The position numbers were made by a program, and so were the translations under genes. This document shows positions 28,834 through 38,780 of a stretch of DNA of 64,000 nt, piece after piece. Origin of the DNA: Streptacidiphilus neutrinimicus (lineage in GTDB: Bacteria > Actinomycetota > Actinomycetes > Streptomycetales > Streptomycetaceae); the NCBI RefSeq assembly GCF_000787815.1, contig NZ_BBPO01000020.1, positions 51,991 through 115,990 of the forward strand, given 5' to 3'. Within the stretch, counting starts at the first letter, position 1. Each line of letters begins with the position of its first letter. The notes beneath the pieces are model-generated. The model was not told the DNA's origin and did no database searches. It saw nothing but the letters and a program-made list of their open reading frames with translations.

Positions 28834-30057
28834 GTGCACGGGGAGCGGGTGGCGGTCGTCGGCGGGAGCATCGCGGGCTGCGCGGCGGCGCGGGCGCTGC
28901 GACGGGCGGGCGCGGGCGAGGTCGTCGTGCTGGAGCGCGCCTCCGGCCGGCTCCAGGACCGGGGCGTGGGCCTGGCGATCCAGAACGAGCGCTACGCCGA
29001 GTTGGAGGCCGCCGGCTATCTGGACGCGCGGATGCCGTGGGTGCCGCTGGCGCGACGCCCCTGGGTGGTCCGGGACGGCGCGCGCCGTGAGGGGCGCGAG
29101 ATCGCCTCGATGCCCTTCCCCTTCCGCTCGTACAGCTGGGGCTCACTCTGGCAGGAGCTGCGCCGACGGCTGCCGGACGAGGTCGACTACCGCGACGGCG
29201 TGTCCGTGCGCGCCGTCACGGACGGCCTCGACGGAGCCGTGGTGCACCTCGCCGACGGGGCCGAGGAGCGGTTCGACCTGGTCGTCGGCGCGGACGGTCA
29301 CCGCTCCGCGGTCCGCGCCGCGATGCTGCCGCCGGGCTCCTCCGCCGCGCCGGCCTGGGGCGGCTACCTCGCCTGGCGCGGGACCCTCGCCGCCGGGCAA
29401 CTCCCCTGTCCTTCCCGGGCGTTCCCCGAGGACGCGGCCACCACCGTGGCCTTCCCCGGCGGCCACATGATCTCCTACCGCATTCCCGGCGCTCCGGGCG
29501 GCGACGGCGGCGTCCAGGTCAACTGGGTCTTCTACGCCACCCCGCCGCCGCCCCTCGCCGAGGAGCTGGCCGATCCCGACGCGAGCCCCTCGGCCGAGCT
29601 GACGAGCGCGCTGACCGATTATCAGCTCGATCTGGTGGAGCGGCACTTCCCCGGCTACTGGCGTGACGTCGTGCACGGCACACCGAAGGAGGCCCGGCTC
29701 CTCCAGCCGATCCACGACGCGGCCGCGCCCCGCTTCGCCCACGGCCGCCTGGTGCTGCTCGGCGACGCCGCGGCCATCGCCCGTCCGCACACCGGCAGCG
29801 GCGCGCTCAAGGCGCTCCAGGACGCGACCGTCCTGGGCCGGGCGCTGCGCGAGCAGGACTCCCTCCCCGCCGCCCTCGCCGCGTACGACGCGGAGCGCGC
29901 CCCCGTCGGCCGCGCGATCCTCGCACTCGGCCGCAGCCTGGGCCGCGCCCACGTCCAGCACACGCCCGACTGGGCCTCGATGGACCAGCGGTCCTTCGAG
30001 GCGTGGTGGCAGGAGAACCAGGGCGCGGGCGTCGGCGGCCGTCCCCTCGGGTCGTAG
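28834..30057 (+). CDS. FAD-dependent monooxygenase (PHBH fold)
   Basis: This 407-aa flavoprotein has the N-terminal GxGxxG-type motif VAVVGGSIAGCAAARALRRAG, the DG motif VVGADGHRSAVR at about residue 150, and the GD motif GRLVLLGDAAAIARPHTGSG at about residue 305. That triad defines group A aromatic or tetracycline-type hydroxylases. I chose the GTG at 28834 just before the Rossmann strand; an upstream in-frame extension exists but is Arg/Gly-rich and has no good Shine-Dalgarno. No dedicated reductase is needed for this class. The substrate is unknown. Confidence 0.85.
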   Translation: MHGERVAVVGGSIAGCAAARALRRAGAGEVVVLERASGRLQDRGVGLAIQNERYAELEAAGYLDARMPWVPLARRPWVVRDGARREGREIASMPFPFRSYSWGSLWQELRRRLPDEVDYRDGVSVRAVTDGLDGAVVHLADGAEERFDLVVGADGHRSAVRAAMLPPGSSAAPAWGGYLAWRGTLAAGQLPCPSRAFPEDAATTVAFPGGHMISYRIPGAPGGDGGVQVNWVFYATPPPPLAEELADPDASPSAELTSALTDYQLDLVERHFPGYWRDVVHGTPKEARLLQPIHDAAAPRFAHGRLVLLGDAAAIARPHTGSGALKALQDATVLGRALREQDSLPAALAAYDAERAPVGRAILALGRSLGRAHVQHTPDWASMDQRSFEAWWQENQGAGVGGRPLGS

Positions 30058-30092
30058 GGCGCGGCGCGCACCGCTCGTGCTGGAATGGGGCC

Positions 30093-30458
30093 ATGATCTA
30101 CCACGTCGTTCCCCTCGCCGACTGGGACGCCGCGCCCGGCGGCGCCTACGCCCCGGCGTCCCTGGCGGACGAGGGCTTCGTCCACTGCTCGCCCGACGTC
30201 GCGACCACCCTCGCCGTCGCCGATGCGTTCTACCGCGACGCCCCGAGGCCGCTGCTGGCCCTCGTCGTCGACGAGTCCCGCCTCACGGCGAAGTGCGTCT
30301 TCGAGGCCGCCGCCCCCGCCCCGCCGCCAGGCGTCGCCGCGGGCACGCTCTTCCCCCACGTCTTCGGCCCGATCAACCGCGACGCGGTCACCGAGATCCT
30401 CCAGGTCGCCCGGGACGCCGGAAACCACGCGACGGGCCTGACAAACCGCGGATCATAG
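30093..30458 (+). CDS. DUF952 domain protein
   Basis: This 121-aa protein has the DUF952 pattern: MIYHVVPLADWDAAPGGAYA, LADEGFVHCSPD in the middle, and LFPHVFGPINRDAV near the end. The fold is compact, with the FVHCS motif as the likely functional site; family biochemistry is unestablished. It follows the FAD monooxygenase gene at 35 bp on the same strand, so co-transcription is likely. Its upstream sequence (AATGGGGCC) is a weak Shine-Dalgarno. Confidence 0.82.
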   Translation: MIYHVVPLADWDAAPGGAYAPASLADEGFVHCSPDVATTLAVADAFYRDAPRPLLALVVDESRLTAKCVFEAAAPAPPPGVAAGTLFPHVFGPINRDAVTEILQVARDAGNHATGLTNRGS

Positions 30459-30541
30459 CCGAATCGCCCTCGGTGAGGGCGCGACCGCACGGCCTCGGCG
30501 CGGTTGAGCTGAGGGTTTCCGGCACAACGGATCTGACGGAG

Positions 30542-30556
30542 TATCGTCTCGTGCCA
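30542..30556 (+). promoter_or_regulatory. possible -10 element for leaderless hemC
   Basis: TATCGT at 30542-30547 lies 8 nt before the hemC ATG at 30556, and no Shine-Dalgarno is present between them. A transcript starting at about 30554-30556 would be leaderless, which is common in actinomycetes. No strong -35 is visible. Confidence 0.35.
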
Positions 30557-31485
30557 TGCCCCAGGTGATCCGGATCGTGACGCGTTCCTCCCCCATGGCT
30601 CTCGCGCAGGTGGAGCGGGTGCGCTCGCTGCTGGCCGAGCGGCATCCGCGGCTGGTGACCGAGGTCGTGCCCGTCACCACGTCCGGGGACCGGTGGCTCG
30701 GCGCGCTGTCCGCGCTCGGCGGGAAGGGGGCGTTCACCAAGGAGGTGGACGCCGCGCTGCTCGCGGGCGAGGCGGACCTGGCCGTGCACTGCCTGAAGGA
30801 CATGCCGGGCGACCGGCCGCTGCCCGAGGGCACGGCCGTGGCCGCGTACCTGCCGCGTGACGACATCCGCGACGCCGTCGTCCAGCCGCGCGGCCTGCGG
30901 CTCGACCAGTTGCCCGCCGGAGCGCGGATCGGCACCAGCTCGGTCCGCCGCAGCGCCCAACTGGCCGCCGCCTACCCGGAGCTGGAGTGCGTGCCGATCC
31001 GTGGCAACGCGAACTCGCGACTGGCCAAGCTCGACGCGGGCGAGTACGACGCGCTGCTGCTGGCCGTCTCCGGCCTGGAGCGGATCGGGCAGCCGGAGCG
31101 GATCACCGAGGTGCTGGAGCCGGACGCGATGTGCCCGCCGATCGGCGCGGGCATCCTCGCCCTGCAGTGCCGCGCCGACGACGGCGCGACGGTCGACGCG
31201 GTCGCCGCGCTGAACCACGCGCCGACGTGGCGCGAGGCCGCGGCGGAGCGGATGATGCTGCACGCGCTGCAGGGGCACTGCAACTCGCCCATCGCCGGCT
31301 ACGCGCGGGCCGAGCAGGACGGACGTCTCTCCCTGCGGGCGCGCGTCTTCACTCCCGACGGCAAGCGCGTGCTGGAGGCGCACGAATGGGCGGGCGCGCT
31401 CTCGCCGGAGGAGCTCGGCATGGCCACCGCGCTGGCGCTGCTGCGCCAGGGCGCGCGGGAGATGATCGACGAGATCCCGCACTGA
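30556..31485 (+). CDS. hemC: hydroxymethylbilane synthase (porphobilinogen deaminase)
   Basis: This 309-aa cytoplasmic enzyme joins four porphobilinogens into hydroxymethylbilane for heme, siroheme and cobamide synthesis. Signatures are [12 protein letters not shown] at the N-terminus, AVHCLKDMP with the catalytic Asp, [11 protein letters not shown] and [12 protein letters not shown] in the middle, and [14 protein letters not shown], whose Cys carries the dipyrromethane cofactor. All key residues are present, so it should be active. Other heme genes are absent nearby, which suggests a second copy outside the main hem cluster. The start lacks a Shine-Dalgarno and may be leaderless. Confidence 0.93.
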   Translation: MPQVIRIVTRSSPMALAQVERVRSLLAERHPRLVTEVVPVTTSGDRWLGALSALGGKGAFTKEVDAALLAGEADLAVHCLKDMPGDRPLPEGTAVAAYLPRDDIRDAVVQPRGLRLDQLPAGARIGTSSVRRSAQLAAAYPELECVPIRGNANSRLAKLDAGEYDALLLAVSGLERIGQPERITEVLEPDAMCPPIGAGILALQCRADDGATVDAVAALNHAPTWREAAAERMMLHALQGHCNSPIAGYARAEQDGRLSLRARVFTPDGKRVLEAHEWAGALSPEELGMATALALLRQGAREMIDEIPH

Positions 31486-31513
31486 CCCGGCACGGGCCCC
31501 GCCGGCGACCGCG

Positions 31514-31771
31514 TCAGGCGGAGACCGTCTCCGGAGCGTGCTCGCTCCCATGGGCGTGCGCGTGCGCGCCCCGGACGACGAGGGAGTCCAGCAGCTCGCG
31601 CGTCGCGTCGGCGACGGCCTCCACGGCCGCGTCGAACGCCTCGCGGTTGTGCGCCGCGGGCGCGCGGAACCCGGACACCTTGCGCACGTACTGAAGCGCG
31701 GCCGCCTGGATGTCGGCCTCCTGCGGGTGGGGGGTGACCGGGGCCCGGAGCGTCTTGATCGATCGGCACAT
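31514..31771 (-). CDS. DUF2277 family protein
   Basis: This 85-aa protein starts MCRSIKTLRAPVTPHPQEAD and continues IQAAALQYVRKVSGFRAPAA, the hallmark of the DUF2277 family. Members are small helical cytoplasmic proteins of unknown function. A His/Glu-rich C-terminus (HAHAHGSEHAPE) is present. The ATG at 31771 is followed by a Cys as in the family. It converges with hemC with a 28-bp gap. Confidence 0.85.
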   Translation of the reverse strand: MCRSIKTLRAPVTPHPQEADIQAAALQYVRKVSGFRAPAAHNREAFDAAVEAVADATRELLDSLVVRGAHAHAHGSEHAPETVSA

Positions 31772-31910
31772 GGCTCCAGCGTAGGTCCACACGACAGGCC
31801 CTGGGGCCGTCGCGGTGGAGCGGGGGGCGGATGCGCGGTGCGGGCGGGATGCCGGGGGTCTACAGTGCTGGGAAAGAGCAAATCTGTTGATACAGGGCAG
31901 GAGGTTCCAG

Positions 31911-32102
31911 ATGTCCCAGCCCGAGGGCGACGACGAGCGACCCACGCCGGACCGGTTGCTCCACACCGGAGCGGAACACCCGGTCGACCCGGAGGACCTG
32001 GTCCGCGCCAGCGGTCGCGAACCCACCCCCGCACTGATCGAGAAGGCCCGCAGGGCCCTGGAGGAGCAAGGCGCCGCCGCGGTCGAGCGCCTGCTGCCCT
32101 GA
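31911..32102 (+). CDS. 63-aa hypothetical protein
   Basis: This short acidic protein (MSQPEGDDERPTPDRLLHTG...) ends in a predicted helix, EKARRALEEQGAAAVERLLP. No domain is recognised. GGCAGGAGGTTCCAG precedes the ATG at 31911, a strong Shine-Dalgarno that makes it a real gene. It converges with the Fur-type regulator, with a shared terminator between them. Confidence 0.75.
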   Translation: MSQPEGDDERPTPDRLLHTGAEHPVDPEDLVRASGREPTPALIEKARRALEEQGAAAVERLLP

Positions 32103-32124
32103 CTGCCCGCTGCCCTGACTCCGC

Positions 32125-32167
32125 AAGCCTGATCCGACCCGCGCACCGCGCCGGTCGGGTCAGGCTT
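32125..32167. terminator. bidirectional terminator between the 63-aa gene and the Fur-type gene
   Basis: The arms AAGCCTGATCCGACC and GGTCGGGTCAGGCTT pair with a single mismatch around a GC-rich loop. It starts 23 bp after the stop at 32102 and overlaps the last codons of the regulator ending at 32160, so it can serve both genes. Confidence 0.8.
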
Positions 32168-32615
32168 CGGCGTCTGTGAGGGCGGAGGCCGCCCCGGCGG
32201 AGCCAGCCGCGCAGTCGGGGCAGAGGCCCCGGTAGGTGACGGCGACGCGCGAGACGGTGAACCCGTAGCGCTCGGCCGTCGGCAGCCCCACGAGCGGGTC
32301 GACGGAGGGGTGGACGTCGCGGATCGTGCCGCAGGAGTCGCAGACCAGGTGCTGATGGGCGTGGTGGGCGTTCGGGTCGTAGCGCTTGGCACGTCCGTCC
32401 GTGCTCACCTCGAGCACCTCACCGATAGCGACGAGCTCGCCCAGCGTGTTGTAGACCGTCGCCCGGCTGATCTCGGGGAGCAGTGCCGCGGCGCGCGCGT
32501 GGATCTCCTCGGCGGTGAAGTGGACGTGGTCGCCGTCCAACACCTGCGCGACGACGCGCCGCTGCGCGGTGAGCCGCCAACGGCGCGCTCTGAGTCGTGC
32601 CAGCAGGTCGCTCAT
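32160..32615 (-). CDS. Fur-family transcriptional regulator (CatR/FurS/PerR-like)
   Basis: This 151-aa metal-dependent repressor has an N-terminal winged helix (RWRLTAQRRVVAQVLDG and ISRATVYNTLGELVAIGEV). The C-terminal metal/dimer domain carries HHAHQHLVCDSCG (His cluster plus CxxC) and a second LCPDCA pair. Divergent placement next to katG matches the FurS-CpeB and CatR-CatA pattern of Streptomyces, where the repressor senses peroxide or redox and represses catalase. The 15-bp palindrome at 32672-32686 is the likely operator for katG and possibly itself. ATG at 32615 has no strong Shine-Dalgarno. Confidence 0.9.
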   Translation of the reverse strand: MSDLLARLRARRWRLTAQRRVVAQVLDGDHVHFTAEEIHARAAALLPEISRATVYNTLGELVAIGEVLEVSTDGRAKRYDPNAHHAHQHLVCDSCGTIRDVHPSVDPLVGLPTAERYGFTVSRVAVTYRGLCPDCAAGSAGAASALTDAEA

Positions 32616-32666
32616 GTCAGCGAGAGTACCAGGCAGATCGGACGATGTTCGAGATTAGTGCGCCTG

Positions 32667-34966
<2,300 letters not shown>

Positions 34967-34980
34967 TCCCCTCGCCTGAA

Positions 34981-35022
34981 CGACGGTGCGGGCCGGCCCT
35001 CGTGGGCCGGCCCGCACCGTCG
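34981..35022 (+). terminator. strong terminator of katG
   Basis: A perfect 19-bp stem (34981-34999 with 35004-35022) and a 4-nt loop, followed by TTGTCG. It lies 14 bp after the katG stop codon and 33 bp before the convergent methyltransferase stop, so it may serve both genes. Confidence 0.88.
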
Positions 35023-35055
35023 TTGTCGCGCGCTTCGTGGCGCGCACGCCATGGA

Positions 35056-35898
35056 TCAGTCGATCCGGGCGACGGCCGCGATCGGGGCGCCGGTGTTGTC
35101 CGGCTCGTTCTCGTCCGCACGCCACTTGTAGTAGGAGACCAGGCCGGGCTCCAGCAGCGTGTACGGCGCGAGCCAGTCCGCGACGGCGGCGGGCGAGTGG
35201 AGCACCAGCGGGGAGGAGGCGTGGGCGTAGATCGCCTCGGCCTTCTCGATCTCGTCCTGGTCGAGCCGACCGGCGCTGGCGATCGACAGGGCGAGGTGGC
35301 TGCCCGGAGCGAGGCGCTCGGTGTACGCGCGGATCATCGCGGCCGGGTCCTCCTCGCGGCGGACGAAGTGCATCACCGATATCAGCAGCAGCCCGACGGG
35401 CTGCGAGAAGTCGATCGTCCCGGCCGCCGCCACGCGGTCGAGGATCTCCTGCGGTCGGCGCATGTCGGCGTCCAGCGCGTACACGCCCGTCTCGGCGCGC
35501 AGCGCGCGGGTGTGCGCGAGCACGACGGGGTCGTTGTCGACGTAGACGATGCGGGCGTCCGGCTGGTGCGCGCGCACGATCTCGTGCACGTTGGGGCTGG
35601 TGGGGATGCCCGCGCCGACGTCGATGAACTGGCGGATGCCGCTCTGGGCCAGCAGTTCCACGGCCCGCACCAGGAAGCGCCGGTTGGCCTGCGCGATGGA
35701 GCGCGCGGTCGGCTGTGCGGTCAGCAGGTGCTCGGCGGCGGCACGGTCGGCGGCGAAGTTGTCCTTGCCCCCGATGAGGTAGTCGTAGATGCGGGCGGTG
35801 CTCGGCACGTTCGGGTCGAAACCGCCGATGCCGACGGTGCTCCCGTCGCCGTCGCCCGCCTCGGCTCTGCCGCCCGGTCCCCGGTCCGCCTCGGACAT
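35056..35898 (-). CDS. SAM-dependent methyltransferase, DUF574 family (second copy)
   Basis: This 280-aa relative of the protein at 21441 shows ARIYDYLIGGKDNFAADRAAA at about residues 34-54. The SAM site is FIDVGAGIPTSPNVHEIV, with VYVDNDPVVLAHTRAL as the acidic loop. The two family copies in this window share the domain order but diverge clearly in sequence. It has a short acidic N-terminus. Function is unknown; this family is strongly expanded in streptomycetes. The start is the ATG at 35898. It converges with katG. Confidence 0.88.
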   Translation of the reverse strand: MSEADRGPGGRAEAGDGDGSTVGIGGFDPNVPSTARIYDYLIGGKDNFAADRAAAEHLLTAQPTARSIAQANRRFLVRAVELLAQSGIRQFIDVGAGIPTSPNVHEIVRAHQPDARIVYVDNDPVVLAHTRALRAETGVYALDADMRRPQEILDRVAAAGTIDFSQPVGLLLISVMHFVRREEDPAAMIRAYTERLAPGSHLALSIASAGRLDQDEIEKAEAIYAHASSPLVLHSPAAVADWLAPYTLLEPGLVSYYKWRADENEPDNTGAPIAAVARID

Positions 35899-36035
35899 CC
35901 GTCGCCCACCCCTTGCGCTTCGTGATGACAGTCGATCAACTTCGCAGCGCAGTCTAGAGGACGTCCGATGTTCAGGTGTACGACCGTTCGACTCAACCGG
36001 CCGCCGCCCCGGCTGCCGCCCCGGCCACGGCCGGC

Positions 36036-36494
36036 TCAGCCGAGGGAGACGACGGTGGCCTCGGCGCGGCCCTGCGGGGTGTCGTACTCCACGACGTCGC
36101 CGGCCCGGCGACCGAGCAGGGCGCGGCCGAGCGGGCTGTCTGCCGTGACCAGGGTGCGGTCGAGCTCCTCGGCGACCTCGCCGATCTCGACGCGCTCGAC
36201 CGTGCCGTCGGCGAAGCGCACGGACACGGTGCTGCCGACACCCACCACGTCGGCGTCGGGCGGGCCGGCGATGGTCGCCTGCTTCAGCCGCAGCGTCAGC
36301 GCCTCGATGCGGTCGTCGAGCCGGGACAGCTCCTCCGCGCGCTGAAGCTCGTCGGCCTGGTCGGCCCGGTCTCCGGTGGAGTCGGTGTCGTGCAGGGTCC
36401 CGGCGACTGCGGCCCGCTCCGCGCGCAGCTGGACCAGATCGCGCTCGATCGCCTCGCGCGCCCTCGCGCTGATCGGCTCCACCTCACCGGCCAT
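36036..36494 (-). CDS. GreA/GreB-family transcription elongation factor
   Basis: This 152-aa protein has an N-terminal coiled coil (AREAIERDLVQLRAERAAVA through DDRIEALTLRLKQA) and a C-terminal FKBP-like Gre domain (VGVGSTVSVRFADGTVER, then TADSPLGRALLGRRAGDVVE). Gre factors rescue backtracked RNA polymerase by stimulating transcript cleavage through acidic residues at the coiled-coil tip; here the tip region has DTDSTGDRADQADE. GAGGAGGAGACC precedes the ATG at 36494. It is divergent from the tiny bL37-like gene. It may be a paralogue rather than the main GreA. Confidence 0.87.
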   Translation of the reverse strand: MAGEVEPISARAREAIERDLVQLRAERAAVAGTLHDTDSTGDRADQADELQRAEELSRLDDRIEALTLRLKQATIAGPPDADVVGVGSTVSVRFADGTVERVEIGEVAEELDRTLVTADSPLGRALLGRRAGDVVEYDTPQGRAEATVVSLG

Positions 36495-36649
36495 GGTCTC
36501 CTCCTCGACGCCCTCGGCGCTTGCGACGACGCGCACGGCGTCCCACCACTCAAACCCCGCCGTGGGAGGCCCGCAACCGGGCGCGCAGGTGCCGGGCCGG
36601 TGCCACTGTGCCAGCGTGGAACAGGGGCACCGCACCGAGAGGAGTGGCC

Positions 36650-36727
36650 ATGTCGTCCAAACGGCGTCGCAGGAAGAAGCAGCGCAGGAAGCACGGCGCG
36701 AACCACGGCAAGCGCCCCTGCTGCTGA
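36650..36727 (+). CDS. 25-aa basic protein, probable 50S ribosomal protein bL37
   Basis: This tiny ORF begins MSSKRRRRKKQRRKHGANHG and ends KRPCC. It is an extremely basic peptide with the NHGKRP ending that I associate with the actinobacterial large-subunit protein bL37. GAGAGGAGTGGCC precedes the ATG at 36650, a near-ideal Shine-Dalgarno. The C-terminal Cys-Cys is unusual. It is far below normal gene-caller length limits. The family call rests on pattern memory rather than alignment; an unrelated RNA-binding peptide remains possible. Confidence 0.6.
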   Translation: MSSKRRRRKKQRRKHGANHGKRPCC

Positions 36728-36846
36728 GCAGGCCGGGTCCGGACCACCGGACCGCTCGGCCCGGCCGCCCGTTTTCCCCCGGGCGGGCGGGCCGAACGGC
36801 TGTATTCGGGCCGTTGCCTGCCTTCGCGCCGTTGCGCGTCTTCGGG

Positions 36847-36882
36847 CCGTCGCGTGGCGTCAGGCCGTCGCGTGGCGTCAGG
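36847..36882. repeat. 18-bp perfect tandem duplication
   Basis: Two identical 18-bp units (36847-36864 and 36865-36882) lie across the stop codon of the YbaK gene (36878). Related CGTCTTCGGGCCGT-like fragments precede them. It looks like slippage in a GC-rich 3' flank. Confidence 0.8.
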
Positions 36883-37456
36883 CTGTCGCCGCCGGCGTGG
36901 CGAGGCCCGGCAGCACCTCCGCGCCGGGGAGGCGGGCGACCGCCCAGCCCGGCAGGATCAGCTTGCCGCGCCGCGCGCCGCTGCCGACCAGCACGGACGG
37001 CGCGGCGGCCACGGCCTCGTCGACCAGCAGCGGCCACTCGGGGGGCAGCCCCAGCGGGGTGATGCCGCCGTACTCCATCCCCGTGCCGGCGACGGCCGCG
37101 TCCATCGGCGCGAACGAGGCCTTGCGCGCGCCGAGGCGCTTGCGGACGGCCTGGTTGACGTCCAGACGGGTGGTGGCCAGGACCAGACAGCCGACCATGG
37201 TCGTCTCCCCGCCGCGCTTGGCCGCGACGACCACGCAGTTGGCCGAGAGCTCCGGAGGGGCCTCGTAGGTCGCACAGAAGACGGCGGTGTCCGCCTTCTC
37301 TGGGTCGGTGTCCACCCACAGCACGGACCGGGCCGCCTCCCGGTCCGTCCAGTCGCGCAGGGCGGCGGCGACGGGCGAGACGAGATCGGCTGACGCGTCG
37401 AGCGCGAGCCGGACGGTGGGGAACTTCCCGAAGGGGGCCTGTACCTGGTCGCTCAC
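36878..37456 (-). CDS. YbaK/ProX-type aminoacyl-tRNA deacylase-like protein
   Basis: This 192-aa protein of the YbaK/EbsC superfamily would hydrolyse mischarged aminoacyl-tRNAs in trans. It shows VVVAAKRGGETTMVGCLVLA and LDVNQAVRKRLGARKASFAP (the conserved Lys/Arg strand-helix unit). GMEYGGITPLGLPPEWPLLV gives the GGxTP-like loop. The long N-terminal segment with WVDTDPEKADTAVFCATYE is typical of the actinobacterial subgroup. The ATG at 37456 is not preceded by a clear Shine-Dalgarno. Divergent from the old yellow enzyme gene. Confidence 0.85.
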   Translation of the reverse strand: MSDQVQAPFGKFPTVRLALDASADLVSPVAAALRDWTDREAARSVLWVDTDPEKADTAVFCATYEAPPELSANCVVVAAKRGGETTMVGCLVLATTRLDVNQAVRKRLGARKASFAPMDAAVAGTGMEYGGITPLGLPPEWPLLVDEAVAAAPSVLVGSGARRGKLILPGWAVARLPGAEVLPGLATPAATA

Positions 37457-37628
37457 GGGTCGACTCTAGCGACCACGGCGACGGGCCCGACCGCCGGGGC
37501 CGCCCCGAATGTGACGGGGATCACGGCCCAGCATGACCGAGCGGTGAAATGGACGGCGGCCGTCCGCGGTTGTCACGCTTGCACGAAATACTTGCCCACA
37601 TCAAATGTCCGGCACCTTGAGGAACCAT

Positions 37629-38756
37629 ATGACCACCGTTGCGTCCTCCGCCTCCCGCGCGGCCGAGATCCTGTCCCGGCCCGTCACCCTGAACGGTCTG
37701 ACCGTCCCCAACCGCATCGCGATGGCGCCGATGACGCGCATGTTCTCCCCGGGCGGCGTCCCGGGCGAGGACGTCCGGTCCTACTACGCGCGCCGCGCCG
37801 CGGCGGGCGTCGGTCTGATCGTCACCGAGGGCACCTACGTGGGCCACGACTCCGCGGGCCAGAGCGACCGGGTGCCGCGCTTCCACGGCGAGGAGCAGCT
37901 AGCCGGCTGGGCGCGGGTCGCCGACGCGGTGCACGCCGCGGGCGGCACGATCGTGCCGCAGCTGTGGCACATCGGGATGGTGCGCAAGCAGGGCCAGCCG
38001 CCGTTCGCCGAGGCCCCCGCGGTCGGCCCCTCCGGGCTGCGCATCGACGGCACCGAGGGCACCGGCAACGCGATGACGCAGCAGGACCTGGACGACGTCA
38101 TCGGCGCGTTCGCCGAGGCGGCGGCCGCCGCCGAGCGCGCCGGCTTCGACGGCGTCGAACTCCACGGCGCCCACGGCTACCTCGTCGACCAGTTCCTGTG
38201 GGCGGGCACCAACCGCCGTACCGACGCCTACGGCGGCGACCCGGTCTCCCGCACCAAGTTCGCCGCCGAGATCGCCGCCGCGGTCCGGGCGAACGTCTCC
38301 GCGGACTTCCCGGTGATCTTCCGCTTCTCGCAGTGGAAGCAGGAGGCCTACGACGCCCGGCTCGCGGAGACCCCCGAGCAGCTGGAGGCGATCCTCGCCC
38401 CGCTCGCCGCCGCGGGCGTCGACGCGTTCCACGCCTCCACCCGCCGCTACTGGCTCCCGGAGTTCGAGGGCTCGGACCTCAACCTGGCCGGCTGGACCAA
38501 GAAGCTGACCGGCAAGCCGACCATCACCGTCGGCTCGGTCGGCCTCGACGGCGACTTCATCGGCGCCTTCATGGGCGAGGGCTCGCCGGTGCAGGGCATC
38601 GACAACCTCCTCGACCGCATGGAGCGCGAGGAGTTCGACATGGTCGCCGTCGGCCGCGCGCTGCTCCAGGACCCGGAGTGGGCCGCCAAGGTCCTCGCCG
38701 GCCGCTTCGACGAGCTCAAGCCCTACGACGCGGCGTCGCTCAAGTCCCTGAGCTGA
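37629..38756 (+). CDS. old yellow enzyme family NADH:flavin oxidoreductase
   Basis: This 375-aa FMN ene-reductase has the TIM-barrel start VTLNGLTVPNRIAMAPMTRM, followed by VPQLWHIGMV. The active-site segment is VELHGAHGYLVDQFLWAGTN, then RRTDAYGG. The FMN-phosphate site is AVGRALLQDPEWAAKV. It would reduce alpha,beta-unsaturated carbonyls or similar electrophiles with NAD(P)H. TGAGGAACCAT precedes the ATG at 37629. No regulator adjoins it; YbaK is divergent. The physiological substrate is unknown. Confidence 0.92.
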   Translation: MTTVASSASRAAEILSRPVTLNGLTVPNRIAMAPMTRMFSPGGVPGEDVRSYYARRAAAGVGLIVTEGTYVGHDSAGQSDRVPRFHGEEQLAGWARVADAVHAAGGTIVPQLWHIGMVRKQGQPPFAEAPAVGPSGLRIDGTEGTGNAMTQQDLDDVIGAFAEAAAAAERAGFDGVELHGAHGYLVDQFLWAGTNRRTDAYGGDPVSRTKFAAEIAAAVRANVSADFPVIFRFSQWKQEAYDARLAETPEQLEAILAPLAAAGVDAFHASTRRYWLPEFEGSDLNLAGWTKKLTGKPTITVGSVGLDGDFIGAFMGEGSPVQGIDNLLDRMEREEFDMVAVGRALLQDPEWAAKVLAGRFDELKPYDAASLKSLS

Positions 38757-38780
38757 CCCCGACCGGCGGCGCGGCCGGCC

